NCBI GenBank assembly: GCA_014237975.1
Contig: JABACA010000026.1
Location: forward strand, 1-42,569
DNA from: Mariniblastus sp.
GTDB taxonomy: Bacteria; Planctomycetota; Planctomycetia; Pirellulales; Pirellulaceae
Length of the DNA: 42,569 nt
Direction: 5' to 3'
In this document: positions 18,701-27,153 of the stretch, one piece after another
Layout of the letters: each line of letters opens with the position of its first letter
Position numbering within the stretch: the stretch's first letter is position 1
The notes under the pieces: generated by a model
The model's database searches: none
What the model was told of the DNA's origin: nothing
What the model saw: only the letters and a program-made list of their open reading frames with translations
Position numbers and translations under genes: made by a program

Positions 18701-18809
18701 CACGTTAATCACCGACCGGCAGGGCAACGTTATCATGGCCCTCGGTGGAGTTCCAAGTAGCTCAACCGTTGCCAAGCTGTTGGACCGTCTGCCCAATTCC
18801 AACGAGTGA
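15777..18809 (+). CDS. CRTAC1-type FG-GAP/ASPIC/thioredoxin fusion with in-frame TGA (candidate selenoprotein)
   Basis: One continuous frame of 1010 codons plus stop, broken only by TGA at codon 622 (17640-17642). Residues 1-26 form a signal peptide ending VGC (possible lipoprotein). An N-terminal domain (about 30-240) resembles a nuclear-transport-factor-like region. FG-GAP/VCBS repeats follow with Ca-type loops: DFDNDGWDD, DFDNDGDQD, DYNNDGLLD, DYDLDGDPD, DYDRDGDFD, DFNNDGRQD. After TGA comes SDFWRMVV, another repeat DFDRDGFQD, an ASPIC/UnbV domain (GIGAVVSVDAGG, VQWPSGKNLNYG) and a thioredoxin-like domain with C898-P-N-C901. The ASPIC domain needs the repeats before it, so both halves are one protein. 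Other genes here stop at TGA, so the code is standard. Either Sec is inserted or a TGT/TGC has mutated. Protein folding or redox partner work at the envelope is a guess. Confidence 0.85.
17640..17675 (+). promoter_or_regulatory. Candidate bacterial SECIS element after in-frame TGA
   Basis: Immediately after the TGA, the RNA can form a lower stem AUCCG/CGGAU (17642-17646 with 17671-17675), an internal U-rich bulge (17647-17653), and an upper perfect stem GCGCA/UGCGC (17654-17658 with 17665-17669). The apical loop is UGGUCG (17659-17664). Bacterial SECIS elements sit in this place, with a GU pair exposed in a small loop about 16-20 bases after UGA and a bulged U below it. From memory the E. coli fdhF element has a GGUC loop in almost the same register. 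The fold is by eye. Confidence 0.65.
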
Positions 18810-18814
18810 CCCGT

Positions 18815-18835
18815 TACCCCACTCGCTGTGGGGTA
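18815..18835 (+). terminator. Hairpin after the CRTAC1 gene
   Basis: TACCCCAC (18815-18822) and GTGGGGTA (18828-18835) make a perfect 8-bp GC-rich stem with a TCGCT loop, five bases past the stop codon. No T-run follows, so it may be a factor-assisted terminator or an mRNA-end stabiliser. Confidence 0.55.
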
Positions 18836-18924
18836 CCAACAAAAAATCCGAAATGACTTCTGTCCAAGGTATCATCACGACTGGATGGAAATTATCATTC
18901 TATAAAACTTAAATCATTTAACGG

Positions 18925-20850
18925 ATGGCTCAGATGCAACCGAAATCAAATTCACATTGGCTTCCCAAACTGTTTTGCACCGGGTTTGTTGTTCTGATTG
19001 GCGCACTGCTGCCAATCGTCGGCTGGGCACAGGACGAGCAACCCGTCGTTCCCGTCTTTAAGGATGGCGAAGCTCAAGTCGTCGAGGGATTCAAGAACCC
19101 AAAGGATTGGATTGAGCACGACCTGTTCGTCGAGACTGAATTTGATACCGATGGCGATGGAAAACCCGATCGGATGCACGTCTCGGTATCCCGGCAAAAG
19201 CAGACGGAGACCGAAGGACTCAAGGTTCCGGTCGTCTACGTAACCAGTCCCTATTTCGCCGGCGTTAGCGGCACCAACAAGGCGTACTTCTGGAACCCGG
19301 AACACGAACTGAACGCCGAGCCGCCCGAAAGAAAAAACCCGCCCCCGATCAAGCACCAGTCGCGGCGGCCCGTCATCTCGCGGTCCCATTTGAACGAATG
19401 GATTCCCCGCGGTTACGCTGTGGTCCATTCCTGTTCTCCCGGTACCGGGCTGTCTCAAGGCTGCCCCACGGTCGGTGGGCAGAATGAATCGCTCGCCCCC
19501 AAGGCGGTGGTCGACTGGCTGTGTGGACGCGCCAAAGGTTATACGTCGCTCGACGGGGACGAAGAGGTGACCGCCGATTGGTGCACGGGCAAAGTTGGCA
19601 TGACGGGTACTTCCTACAACGGGACCTTGCCGCTGGCGTGCGCCACCACCGGTGTCGACGGCCTGGAAGCGATTATCCCAATCGCACCCAACACGTCGTA
19701 CTACCATTACTACCGCTCCCACGGCCTGGTCCGACACCCGGGCGGTTACATGGGTGAGGACATCGACGTCCTGTATGACTTTATCCACAGTGGCGATCCG
19801 GAAAATCGAGAGCATTGCGATTGCGAAGTCCGCGACAAAGAGATGGCCGACAACATGGACCGCATCACGGGGGATTACAATGAATTCTGGGCGGGGCGGG
19901 ATTACCTGAACCAACTGGACAAGCTCAAGGCGCCCGTCTTGATGGCCCATGCGTTTAACGACTGGAACGTAATGCCCGAACACTCGGTACGGATCTACCA
20001 GGCGCTGAAGGAAAAAGGGGTTCCCGTGCAGTGCTTCTTCCACCAGGGAGGCCATGGCGGACCGCCACCGATGAAACAGATGAACCGCTGGTTCACCCGC
20101 TACCTGCACGGCGTTGAAAACGGGGTTGAAGACGACCCCAAGGCATGGGTCGTGCGTGAAAAAGCAAAACGGTCCGAACCGACCCCTTACGGCGATTACC
20201 CAAATCCCCAGGCCAAAGCAGTCGAGCTGTTCCCAACCTACCTCACTGGCCGATGGGGCAACACCATGCGAAGCGATCCACCCCAGGGTAAAGGGTGGTT
20301 AGTATTGGGACAGAGGTCGGGAGGAATTAAATTCGAAGATAGCAAACACACCTTTACCGATGACGTGTCACTGACGGGTACTGAACTGGCTCAGGCTGAC
20401 AATTCCGAACACCGAATCCTATTCGTCACGCCCGAATTGAAAGAATCGGTGCATCTTTCTGGCACGCCAAGTCTGTCGATCAAAGTGGCCAGTTCCAAAC
20501 CGGCCGCCAACCTGTCGGTCTGGGTCGTTTCGCTACCCTGGAAGAAACGGGGCCGCATCACCGACAACATCATCACCCGAGGCTGGGCCGACCCCCAGAA
20601 TCATAAATCGTTGACCGAAAGTGAGCCATTGAAACCGGGGCAGTTCTATACACTCAAGTTCGACCTGCAGCCCGACGACCAGGTGATCCCGGCTGGGCAA
20701 CAGATCGGTTTGATGATCTTTTCCAGCGACCGCGATTTCACACTCTGGCCCGAGGCGGGTACCGAACTGACCGTGGATCTTAACGCAACTTCGCTGCAAC
20801 TCCCCGTGGTGGGCGGTTCGGAAGCGTTCAAGAAAGCGGTCGGAAAATAG
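18925..20850 (+). CDS. Secreted Xaa-Pro dipeptidyl-peptidase-like (S15) hydrolase
   Basis: Protein of 641 residues with a signal peptide (LFCTGFVVLIGALLPIVGWA, cleavage near AQ). An in-frame ATG nine bases downstream (18934) is preceded by GGATGG and may be the true start. The peptidase S15 domain holds Ser230 in GTSYNG, Asp346 in AHAFNDWNV and His377 in HQGGHGG, in the standard order. The C-terminal 200 residues form the jelly-roll PepX_C domain (LSGTPSLSIKVAS, LSVWVVSLPW, GQQIGLMIFSSDRDF). Family members cut X-Pro dipeptides or hydrolyse esters such as cocaine and cephalosporin side chains, so the substrate is not fixed. In planctomycetes secreted S15 enzymes are thought to serve nutrient scavenging. 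Confidence 0.92.
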   Translation: MAQMQPKSNSHWLPKLFCTGFVVLIGALLPIVGWAQDEQPVVPVFKDGEAQVVEGFKNPKDWIEHDLFVETEFDTDGDGKPDRMHVSVSRQKQTETEGLKVPVVYVTSPYFAGVSGTNKAYFWNPEHELNAEPPERKNPPPIKHQSRRPVISRSHLNEWIPRGYAVVHSCSPGTGLSQGCPTVGGQNESLAPKAVVDWLCGRAKGYTSLDGDEEVTADWCTGKVGMTGTSYNGTLPLACATTGVDGLEAIIPIAPNTSYYHYYRSHGLVRHPGGYMGEDIDVLYDFIHSGDPENREHCDCEVRDKEMADNMDRITGDYNEFWAGRDYLNQLDKLKAPVLMAHAFNDWNVMPEHSVRIYQALKEKGVPVQCFFHQGGHGGPPPMKQMNRWFTRYLHGVENGVEDDPKAWVVREKAKRSEPTPYGDYPNPQAKAVELFPTYLTGRWGNTMRSDPPQGKGWLVLGQRSGGIKFEDSKHTFTDDVSLTGTELAQADNSEHRILFVTPELKESVHLSGTPSLSIKVASSKPAANLSVWVVSLPWKKRGRITDNIITRGWADPQNHKSLTESEPLKPGQFYTLKFDLQPDDQVIPAGQQIGLMIFSSDRDFTLWPEAGTELTVDLNATSLQLPVVGGSEAFKKAVGK

Positions 20851-20894
20851 TTCACAACACGTTCGAACATCACGTGTGTTGAATGTCGGCCGTT

Positions 20895-20922
20895 GGACAG
20901 CATCCAGCAAGCTGGGCTGTCC
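20895..20922. terminator. Strong hairpin between convergent genes
   Basis: GGACAGC (20895-20901) pairs with GCTGTCC (20916-20922), and CCAG/CTGG extends the stem inside, with a two-base AT bulge and CAAG loop. It lies between the S15 gene and the convergent FG-GAP gene and can form on either strand. No T-run on either side. Confidence 0.5.
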
Positions 20923-20938
20923 GCGGGTTGATGGATGG

Positions 20939-22135
20939 TTACTTACTTGGCTTACTCTGTTTGAGCCGGTTAAACAGCAAGTAGGTGCCACTCTTGCCAG
21001 CCACGGCAATGTCCGTTCGACCATCCTGGTCGAGATCGCCCGTGCGGATTTGCAGGCCGGTGCCCGCCGTCCCCCGATCAATTACATGTTTTTGGAACTG
21101 TTTCTTTTCCGGCAACCACTTGTAATAAAACAGGCAGGGGGGCTCCTTGCCGCCCGGGTCTTTTCCGTTGTGCGCAAAAACCCGTTTGCCCGTAATCAAT
21201 TCCGGCTGTCCATCCCCGTCCAGATCGGCCAGGTGCAGCGTGTGGGGCTGGGAAAAATCTTTGTCGATGACACGTTTGTTCCACTGGGTTGTTCCATCTT
21301 CCAGCGGTGGCAACTGTTCCCACAACGAGAGCCCGTAATCGTGACCGTTGCCGATGATGATGTCCGGCCGCTGGTCGCCGGTCCAATCCCGCACCAGGAT
21401 CGGCAAGCTGGCGTGGACTTGCCAATCGGCATGGAACGGCCAGTCGGGCTTGATCGTTTTCCCATTTTTCTCGCCGGGGTTTTCGTACCAACCGCTGCCC
21501 ACCAGGATATCGACGTCGCCATCGCCATCCAGGTCGCCGGCGCCCATCCCATGAGAATTTCCTTTGGCGTTAATGCGGACTCGTTCCAATTGGTAAGCCG
21601 CATTGGGCGAGTCCGCTGGTGCGACGAATTTCCAGACATTCATCGGCGCGTCACGTCCCCACGTATTGACCAGCCATTCCAGCTGGCCATCCCGATCGAG
21701 ATCGACCATCAATTGGCCCTCGTTGCGGCTGTCTTCGGTGTCGACCAGCAATTTTTTTTCCCACATCAAACCCAGGTTCAAGCTGTCGGCGCCCGGGTTG
21801 CGGTACCAGTGCACTTCGCTTGGCAAAAAGGAACCGGCCACCACGTCGATCCAACCGTCCCGGTCGACATCCATGGCATAATCACCGTTGCTCTCCACGT
21901 ATCCATTCCAGTCCTTGATTTCACGGACGGGCCGCGGCGTGAACTGAGGCGCGGCGTACCAGTTACGACCGGCCACCACATCCGTTTGTCCATCGCCATT
22001 GAAATCTGCCAGATCAATACCTTCGTTGGCATCGACCGTCAGCTGACGAATCTCCCAATGAATCTCTTGCCCACTCAGTGAATTCGCCGCGAAGCATGGG
22101 GGCAAAAGCAGCAATAGAAATAGGGTTTGTCGCAT
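20939..22135 (-). CDS. Secreted FG-GAP/VCBS repeat protein
   Basis: Protein of 398 residues; ATG 22135 has a good AAGGAAAG site. The signal peptide is MRQTLFLLLLLPPCFAANSL, ending near SGQE. Six or seven FG-GAP/VCBS blades follow, each with a Ca-binding loop: DFNGDGQTD, DVDRDGWID, DLDRDGQLE, DLDGDGDVD, DWTGDQRPD, DLDGDGQPE, DLDQDGRTD. This should fold as a seven-bladed beta-propeller stabilised by calcium. There is no catalytic domain, so it probably binds carbohydrate or protein outside the cell. It is unrelated in detail to the CRTAC1 gene nearby, since it lacks the ASPIC domain. Confidence 0.9.
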   Translation of the reverse strand: MRQTLFLLLLLPPCFAANSLSGQEIHWEIRQLTVDANEGIDLADFNGDGQTDVVAGRNWYAAPQFTPRPVREIKDWNGYVESNGDYAMDVDRDGWIDVVAGSFLPSEVHWYRNPGADSLNLGLMWEKKLLVDTEDSRNEGQLMVDLDRDGQLEWLVNTWGRDAPMNVWKFVAPADSPNAAYQLERVRINAKGNSHGMGAGDLDGDGDVDILVGSGWYENPGEKNGKTIKPDWPFHADWQVHASLPILVRDWTGDQRPDIIIGNGHDYGLSLWEQLPPLEDGTTQWNKRVIDKDFSQPHTLHLADLDGDGQPELITGKRVFAHNGKDPGGKEPPCLFYYKWLPEKKQFQKHVIDRGTAGTGLQIRTGDLDQDGRTDIAVAGKSGTYLLFNRLKQSKPSK

Positions 22136-22187
22136 CGGATCTTTCCTTGGTAAATCGCAAATCGGGTGACCGCATTATGCAATTTTA

Positions 22188-22200
22188 GACAGTCACTGTC
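22188..22200. repeat. 13-bp palindrome upstream of the FG-GAP gene
   Basis: GACAGT-C-ACTGTC is a perfect inverted repeat about 55 bases upstream of the FG-GAP gene start. It could be an operator. A 12-base match is expected by chance several times in a window of this size. Confidence 0.3.
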
Positions 22201-22254
22201 AGCCAGCCGGTAATCGGATTGGAAATTTTATTCCAACACGCAGGTCCAATGGCT

Positions 22255-23750
22255 TTACAGCCGCGCCAAGAAATCGTCCGCCTGCCGTAAATGCCCCGCT
22301 CTTTTCTCCGAATCCATTTTCTTTGCCATCGCACACATCATGGCCCATCTTGGGTTCTTAGCCAACTCTTCGACATGGCACCAGATCCATCGCCAATACA
22401 ATCCATCCCAGACTCGACACCAATCATCCTGGGATAGTGGCTCATTTTGCGAATGTAGGCGGAACCGGAAAAATAGGGTTTGGTCGTGATCAATCCGCCA
22501 TCCGCATGCTGGCTCATTGCGTAAACATTGGGCACCATCACCCAATCGTAACTGTCAACAAACATCTCCATGAACCAAAGGTAGATTTCGTCGGGATCAA
22601 ACTCACACAGGAACATGAAGCCGCCCAAGATCATCAACCGCTCGATGTGGTGACAGTAGCCTGTTTCCAGCACCCTTCGGATAGCATCATCAACAGGCAA
22701 AACACCTGTTGTTCCGTCGTAAAAACTTGCCGGTATGGAGCGAGAATGGTTCCAGTGATTGGTGGTTCTCATGGCAACCCCCAGGTCATCGTACGTGGCC
22801 CTCATGAATTCTCGCCAACCGATCAATTGGCGAACAAAACCTTCCAAAGAATTGAGCGGAACCGAGCTGCGTTCGCCATATTCAAGTGCGGCGGAAAGGA
22901 CGGCGGCCGGGGTCAACAACCCAATGTTCAGCATCGGCGTGAGGATGCTGTGCCAGAGCCAATACTCATTTTGTTCAATGGCATCCTCGTAATCACCAAA
23001 TAAAGAAAAGCGATTGTGCAGGAATTCTGTCAACCAGTCGCGAGCCGCTTCGTGAGAGGTTGGATAAATCAGCTGATCGATCGAACCCGGGTGGTCAGGG
23101 AAATTCTGGTTCACATAATCATGAGCTGCCAAGTCGATCGCGTCATGATGGGCTGGTTGTAATTTGGGAATGCTGGGCAGGATTCGTTTGGGAATTTTTT
23201 TTCGGTTTTCTTGATCAAAGCTCCATTGGTCACCGACAGGGTTATCACCCTGCATCAACACGTCCAATCGTCTCCGCTGATACTTGTAAAAATCTCCCAT
23301 GAACCAACGATTTTTTCCGGATCGGTACTCCGCGTTTTCCTGACGGGTGTTCAGAAAAAGAGGTGTCGCTATTGTCTTACGTTCAATCCCGAGTGATTTA
23401 CAATTACGGTCCAACCGCTGATTCAAAACGTCATCCACGAGTTCTGCAACAACAACACTTCCGTCGCATTCTTGAAAAGCTGTCGCCAGGTAGGATTCCA
23501 GAGTGTTCCGGTCCTCCCGAAATTCCACGTAATCCACCACCCATCCCTGCTGCTGTAAGCTTTCCGCATACCGCTTCATGGTGGCTCGATGTAGCCACAA
23601 CTTCTGTTTGTGAAACCTGGCCGGATACTGTGAATCGCCAAAAAACAGTGTGTCCTCGATCAAGGCAATCTGATCCGGATCGGCATCCAATCCAGGGTGC
23701 TGCTCAAACAGCTGGTTTGGAAAAATGAGAAGAGTGGTGTTTCTCGACAT
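22255..23750 (-). CDS. Cryptochrome/photolyase-related protein (DPRP family), frameshifted near its C-terminus
   Basis: The intact frame from ATG 23750 gives an N-terminal domain (TTLLIFPNQLFEQHPGLD, the DPRP start) and a long helical FAD-binding region with the diagnostic LNIGLLTPAAVLSAALEYGE, FVRQLIGWREFMR, GYCHHIERLMILGGFMF and MVPNVYAMSQHADGGLITTK. After KMSHYPR (residue 441) the reading changes to nonsense and stops at 22338. In the -1 frame the family ending resumes directly: DDWCRVWDGLYWRWI, then KNPRWAMMCAMAKK, ending LARL at 22258. Adding one G at AGG-ATG (about 22428-22430) restores a 498-residue protein of family length. I see no CxxC iron-sulfur motif of the PhrB subgroup. The role should be flavin-dependent light signalling or DNA repair if active. 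Confidence 0.85.
22426..22433 (-). other. Single-base deletion (frameshift) in the photolyase-related gene
   Basis: Minus-strand CCCAGGATGAT should read CCCAGGGATGAT to join KMSHYPR to DDWCRVWDG. It lies in a short G-run, where both real mutation and sequencing or assembly error are plausible. It is not a typical -1 slippery heptamer. Confidence 0.75.
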
Positions 23751-24116
23751 ACTGGAAACCGGTTTCGGTACAAAACGGACGCTTCACAAGCTCAAAATAG
23801 TGGTGGAAACTGAGACTCCTGTCCGCTGCACTTTTCTGACTTTTTGGGAAACCGTCGTTTCACTGGCTACCTTAACTGAGTATCGGCGATTTTGGTTGTA
23901 GAACTTCTAAATCCAGCTCGTGTCCGTAAAATGGTGCTCGACAGAGTCGACGACCGGTCCCGGCCATCACCGGTCGAGAAAAAAACTCGGATGTTATATT
24001 CGAGAACAGAAACAAGCCATGGTCACCTCAATAAAAACATGAGTATACTCGGCACGATACCGCCGCAATCGTTAGACAACCATTACTTTTAACAACCGAC
24101 ATTTGAAGTCGAATTT
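23751..24116. other. Divergent intergenic region between photolyase and aminotransferase genes
   Basis: No gene is supported. It holds a perfect 12-base palindrome GAAACCGGTTTC (23755-23766), four bases before the photolyase start codon, and a perfect 10-base palindrome GAGTATACTC (24040-24049) containing TATACT, a possible -10 box about 70 bases before the aminotransferase start. Confidence 0.4.
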
Positions 24117-25442
24117 ATGGACTCTCATTCAAAAACACCGAATCGCAGCCGCGAACTTTTTGAGCAAGCGAAAAATTATCTCCCCGGCGGAGTCAGTCGG
24201 AATACGATTTTTCGCCGACCGAACCCGGTTTATGCGCAATCCGGACAAGGATGTTACGTGACGGATGTCGACAGCATTCGCCGCATCGATTTCGCCAACA
24301 ACATGGCCTCGCTGATCCATGGGCATGCCCACCCGGCCATCATCAGAGCGGTTGAGGAACAGTTGCACCGGGGAACCGCTTTCACGATGGCCACCGTGAG
24401 CGAGTTCGAGTTTGCCAAACTGTTGTGTGAACGTGTGTCCCATTTTGACAAGCTGCGGTTTGTCAATTCGGGAACAGAAGCGGTGATGGCCTGCATCAAG
24501 GCTGCCCGCTGTTTTACCGGTCGCACCAAGATTGCCAAGGTCGAGGGAACCTATCACGGGACCTATGACTATGCCGAGGTCAGCCAAAAGCCGAAACCGG
24601 AAGAGTGGGGTGACTCTCAACGCCCCGCATCCGTACCGGTCGCCAGGGGCACTCCCCAAGCGGCGCTGGATGACGTGGTGGTCATTCCATTCAATAACGC
24701 ATCACTCGCCCGCCAGATCCTGGATACAGAAAAGGGCAACATCGCCTGTATCCTGCTCGACCCGATGCCTCACCGGGTTGGCTTGATTCCTGCCGCGAAT
24801 GATTTTGTTGAGATGTTGCGAACATGGTGCGATCAAAACGGTGCGTTGTTGGTCCTCGACGAAGTCATTACATTTCGCTCGGCTTACACCGGGGCAGGGG
24901 AGTGGTTCCCTGCCAAACCGGATCTGACGGCGATGGGGAAAATTATTGGAGGTGGATTCCCCGTCGGCGCATTTGGCGGACGCGACGACGTGATGGATTT
25001 GCTCGATCCCCAACAACAGCAGATCCCGTTTCCTCATTCGGGGACTTTTTCAGCCAATCCGATCACCATGACTGCTGGCAAGGTTGCCATGGATCTGTTG
25101 GATCAGGCGGCTGTCGATCAAATCAACGATTTGGGAGACTATGCCCGCGCATCCATTACCGAGGCCATTCGGGAATCGGCCATCGAAGCGTGTGTCACGG
25201 GTGCCGGATCGATGTTCCGGATTCATATGAAACCGGAACCACCCGTCGATTATCGATCGGCCTATATGAATCGTGTCGAACAGCAACAAATCAACCAGTT
25301 GGTAAACCACCTGTTCGATTCCGGTTTCATGATGATCAACACCTGTACCGCAGCGCTTTCGACCGCGATGAACCGCGAACATGTCGATCTGCTGGTGGAC
25401 AGCCTCTCGGTAGGCTTCCAACAGCTGGAGCGGTCAATTTGA
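24117..25442 (+). CDS. Class III PLP aminotransferase, glutamate-1-semialdehyde aminomutase-like
   Basis: Protein of 441 residues. It has the fold-type I class III landmarks: NYLPGGVSRN near the N-terminus, as in HemL, SGTEAVMACIKAAR (118-131) binding the phosphate, GTYHGTYD (144-151), LDEVITFR with Asp248 facing the PLP ring nitrogen, and TAMGKIIGGGFPVGAFGG with Schiff-base Lys275. It resembles glutamate-1-semialdehyde aminomutase most, but the canonical EPVxGN segment is here LLDPMPHRVGLIPA. I therefore take it as an aminomutase-like aminotransferase of unknown substrate rather than HemL proper. It has no obvious partner gene. Confidence 0.85.
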   Translation: MDSHSKTPNRSRELFEQAKNYLPGGVSRNTIFRRPNPVYAQSGQGCYVTDVDSIRRIDFANNMASLIHGHAHPAIIRAVEEQLHRGTAFTMATVSEFEFAKLLCERVSHFDKLRFVNSGTEAVMACIKAARCFTGRTKIAKVEGTYHGTYDYAEVSQKPKPEEWGDSQRPASVPVARGTPQAALDDVVVIPFNNASLARQILDTEKGNIACILLDPMPHRVGLIPAANDFVEMLRTWCDQNGALLVLDEVITFRSAYTGAGEWFPAKPDLTAMGKIIGGGFPVGAFGGRDDVMDLLDPQQQQIPFPHSGTFSANPITMTAGKVAMDLLDQAAVDQINDLGDYARASITEAIRESAIEACVTGAGSMFRIHMKPEPPVDYRSAYMNRVEQQQINQLVNHLFDSGFMMINTCTAALSTAMNREHVDLLVDSLSVGFQQLERSI

Positions 25443-25648
25443 TTTGGTGACGGGATTGATTCCTGCCTGGACAGCAATGTCCATCGCTTCAAATGGCAAC
25501 CTGACCGCCATCAACGACCGGCTGGAGGAAACCTCACTGGGTTCCTTCAAGCTGGCGAATTTGTGCCTGTCATGAAACCTCAATTTGTTTTGTTACGAAG
25601 TGGGTCAGGATGGTTTGAATTTCCCAACTGTCATGAGACAATCTGTTC

Positions 25649-27103
25649 ATGACCGTTTTTCTTGAAACATACTGGCCATTTCTCCTGGCCGCGGCTGAAC
25701 GACTTGTAGCCGTCGCGGCATCCATTCACGCGTTACTCAAAAAACGGGAAACGGCTTCTGTCATCGGCTGGGTCGGTTTGATCTGGCTGGCACCGTTTGC
25801 AGGCTCCCTGCTGTACTTCTGTTTTGGCATTAATCGTATTCAACGTCGCGGCAATGCGGTTCATCAAAAACTGCAAAAGGTACTTAACCAACTCACAATA
25901 CCGGTGCCCGAGGATGTTATCCAACAACTCGCCGAAGTCAAAACGCGGCACCGGCAATTCAAGCAAATCGTTGAAACGGTTGACAAGCTGACCCAGCGTC
26001 CTTTGCTGCCAGGAAATGACATCCAGCCGTTATTGAACGGGGACCAGGCGTATCCCGCCATGCTGGATGCAATCGCCAATGCCAAGATGTCCATCTCACT
26101 CGTTTCGTACATTTTCGACAATGACGAGACGGGACAAGTCTTTGTTGAGGCCCTGGATAATGCCAAGCAGAGGGGCGTTGAAGTTCGCGTCTTGATCGAT
26201 GATGTCGGCTCCAAATATTCCCGCCCCAGTGTGACACGTGATTTACAGAAACGAGGAGTTCCCTGCCATACGTTTTTACCGACCCTGGGGCCCCGCTTTG
26301 CCGCCTATGCCAATCTGAGAAATCATCGAAAAATCATGGTGGTGGACGGAGCCATTGGTTTCACGGGCGGCATGAATATCCGCCACTCCTGTTTACTGGA
26401 ACAGCCATCGCAACACCCAGTTCAAGATTTGCATTTTCGTTTTTCAGGCCCAGTCGTAAACCATTTACAAGAAGCGTTTCTGACCGACTGGGCATTCACC
26501 ACAGGTGAGATTCTCCAAGGCGAGAATTGGTTGCCCACGCTCCAATTCGATGGTCACGCACTGGCGCGGGGTATTACGGACGGCCCGGATGAAGATTTTG
26601 AACGATTGTTAATGACCATCCTGGCCGCCATCACCATTGCCGATCAGCGGATTGTGATCGTAACACCTTATTTCCTGCCGGACCCAAGCATGATCCGGGC
26701 CTTGGTTCTGGCCGTCATGCGGGGTGTCGAAGTGAATATCATGGTCCCCAGAGAAAACAACAGCCGCCTGGTCCAGTGGGCATCGTCCAGCCCGTTAAGC
26801 CAGGTGATCGAGGGTGGTTGCAATGTGTACTATAGCGCACCTCCCTTTGATCACACAAAACTACTGTTGGTAGACAGTGCCTGGTGCCTGGTCGGATCAA
26901 CCAACATGGATCCGCGCAGCCTGCGATTAAACTTTGAGTTCAATGTCGAATGTTACAGCCAGGAACTGATTGATCAGTTACTCGAGATCATCAACGCAAA
27001 GATGGAGCATGCTGTGCGGGTCAACGGCAAGGACATCACTGACCGTAACATCCTGCTTCGTTTGAGAGATGGCATCGCTCGACTGTTGACGCCCTACCTG
27101 TAA
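25649..27103 (+). CDS. cls: Cardiolipin synthase
   Basis: Protein of 484 residues with the Cls layout: an N-terminal transmembrane hairpin (TYWPFLLAAAERLVAVAASI, then VIGWVGLIWLAPFAGSLLYF) followed by two phospholipase D domains. HKD motif 1 is H226-R-K228-IMVV-D233, with IGFTGGMNI. Motif 2 is H402-T-K404-LLLV-D409, with CLVGSTNMDPRS. It joins two phosphatidylglycerol molecules into cardiolipin at the inner membrane. All catalytic residues are present and the length is normal. A conserved helical segment (about 60-110) precedes the first domain, as in other Cls proteins. Confidence 0.93.
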   Translation: MTVFLETYWPFLLAAAERLVAVAASIHALLKKRETASVIGWVGLIWLAPFAGSLLYFCFGINRIQRRGNAVHQKLQKVLNQLTIPVPEDVIQQLAEVKTRHRQFKQIVETVDKLTQRPLLPGNDIQPLLNGDQAYPAMLDAIANAKMSISLVSYIFDNDETGQVFVEALDNAKQRGVEVRVLIDDVGSKYSRPSVTRDLQKRGVPCHTFLPTLGPRFAAYANLRNHRKIMVVDGAIGFTGGMNIRHSCLLEQPSQHPVQDLHFRFSGPVVNHLQEAFLTDWAFTTGEILQGENWLPTLQFDGHALARGITDGPDEDFERLLMTILAAITIADQRIVIVTPYFLPDPSMIRALVLAVMRGVEVNIMVPRENNSRLVQWASSSPLSQVIEGGCNVYYSAPPFDHTKLLLVDSAWCLVGSTNMDPRSLRLNFEFNVECYSQELIDQLLEIINAKMEHAVRVNGKDITDRNILLRLRDGIARLLTPYL

Positions 27104-27153
27104 TGAAATCGGGGCTCGAAACCACAAAACACCAGCTCCAAGATCCTCCACAC

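Noticed and set aside
17658-18809. Separate gene starting at the ATG 15 bases after the TGA
   Set aside because: It has no Shine-Dalgarno site or signal peptide, begins inside the ASPIC-linked region and is in frame with the upstream part; a single protein fits better.
18952-20109. Long minus-strand open frame (385 codons) opposite the S15 peptidase gene
   Set aside because: The plus-strand protein has complete catalytic motifs; the antisense frame has no domain or credible start.
20876-22081. Long plus-strand open frame (401 codons) opposite the FG-GAP gene
   Set aside because: It has no recognisable domains, and the minus strand encodes a clear signal peptide and repeated Ca-loop motifs; the open antisense frame is a codon-bias shadow.
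24117-25442. Naming the class III aminotransferase hemL
   Set aside because: The EPVxGN-type segment is replaced by LLDPMPHRVG, so the true aminomutase function is not secured.
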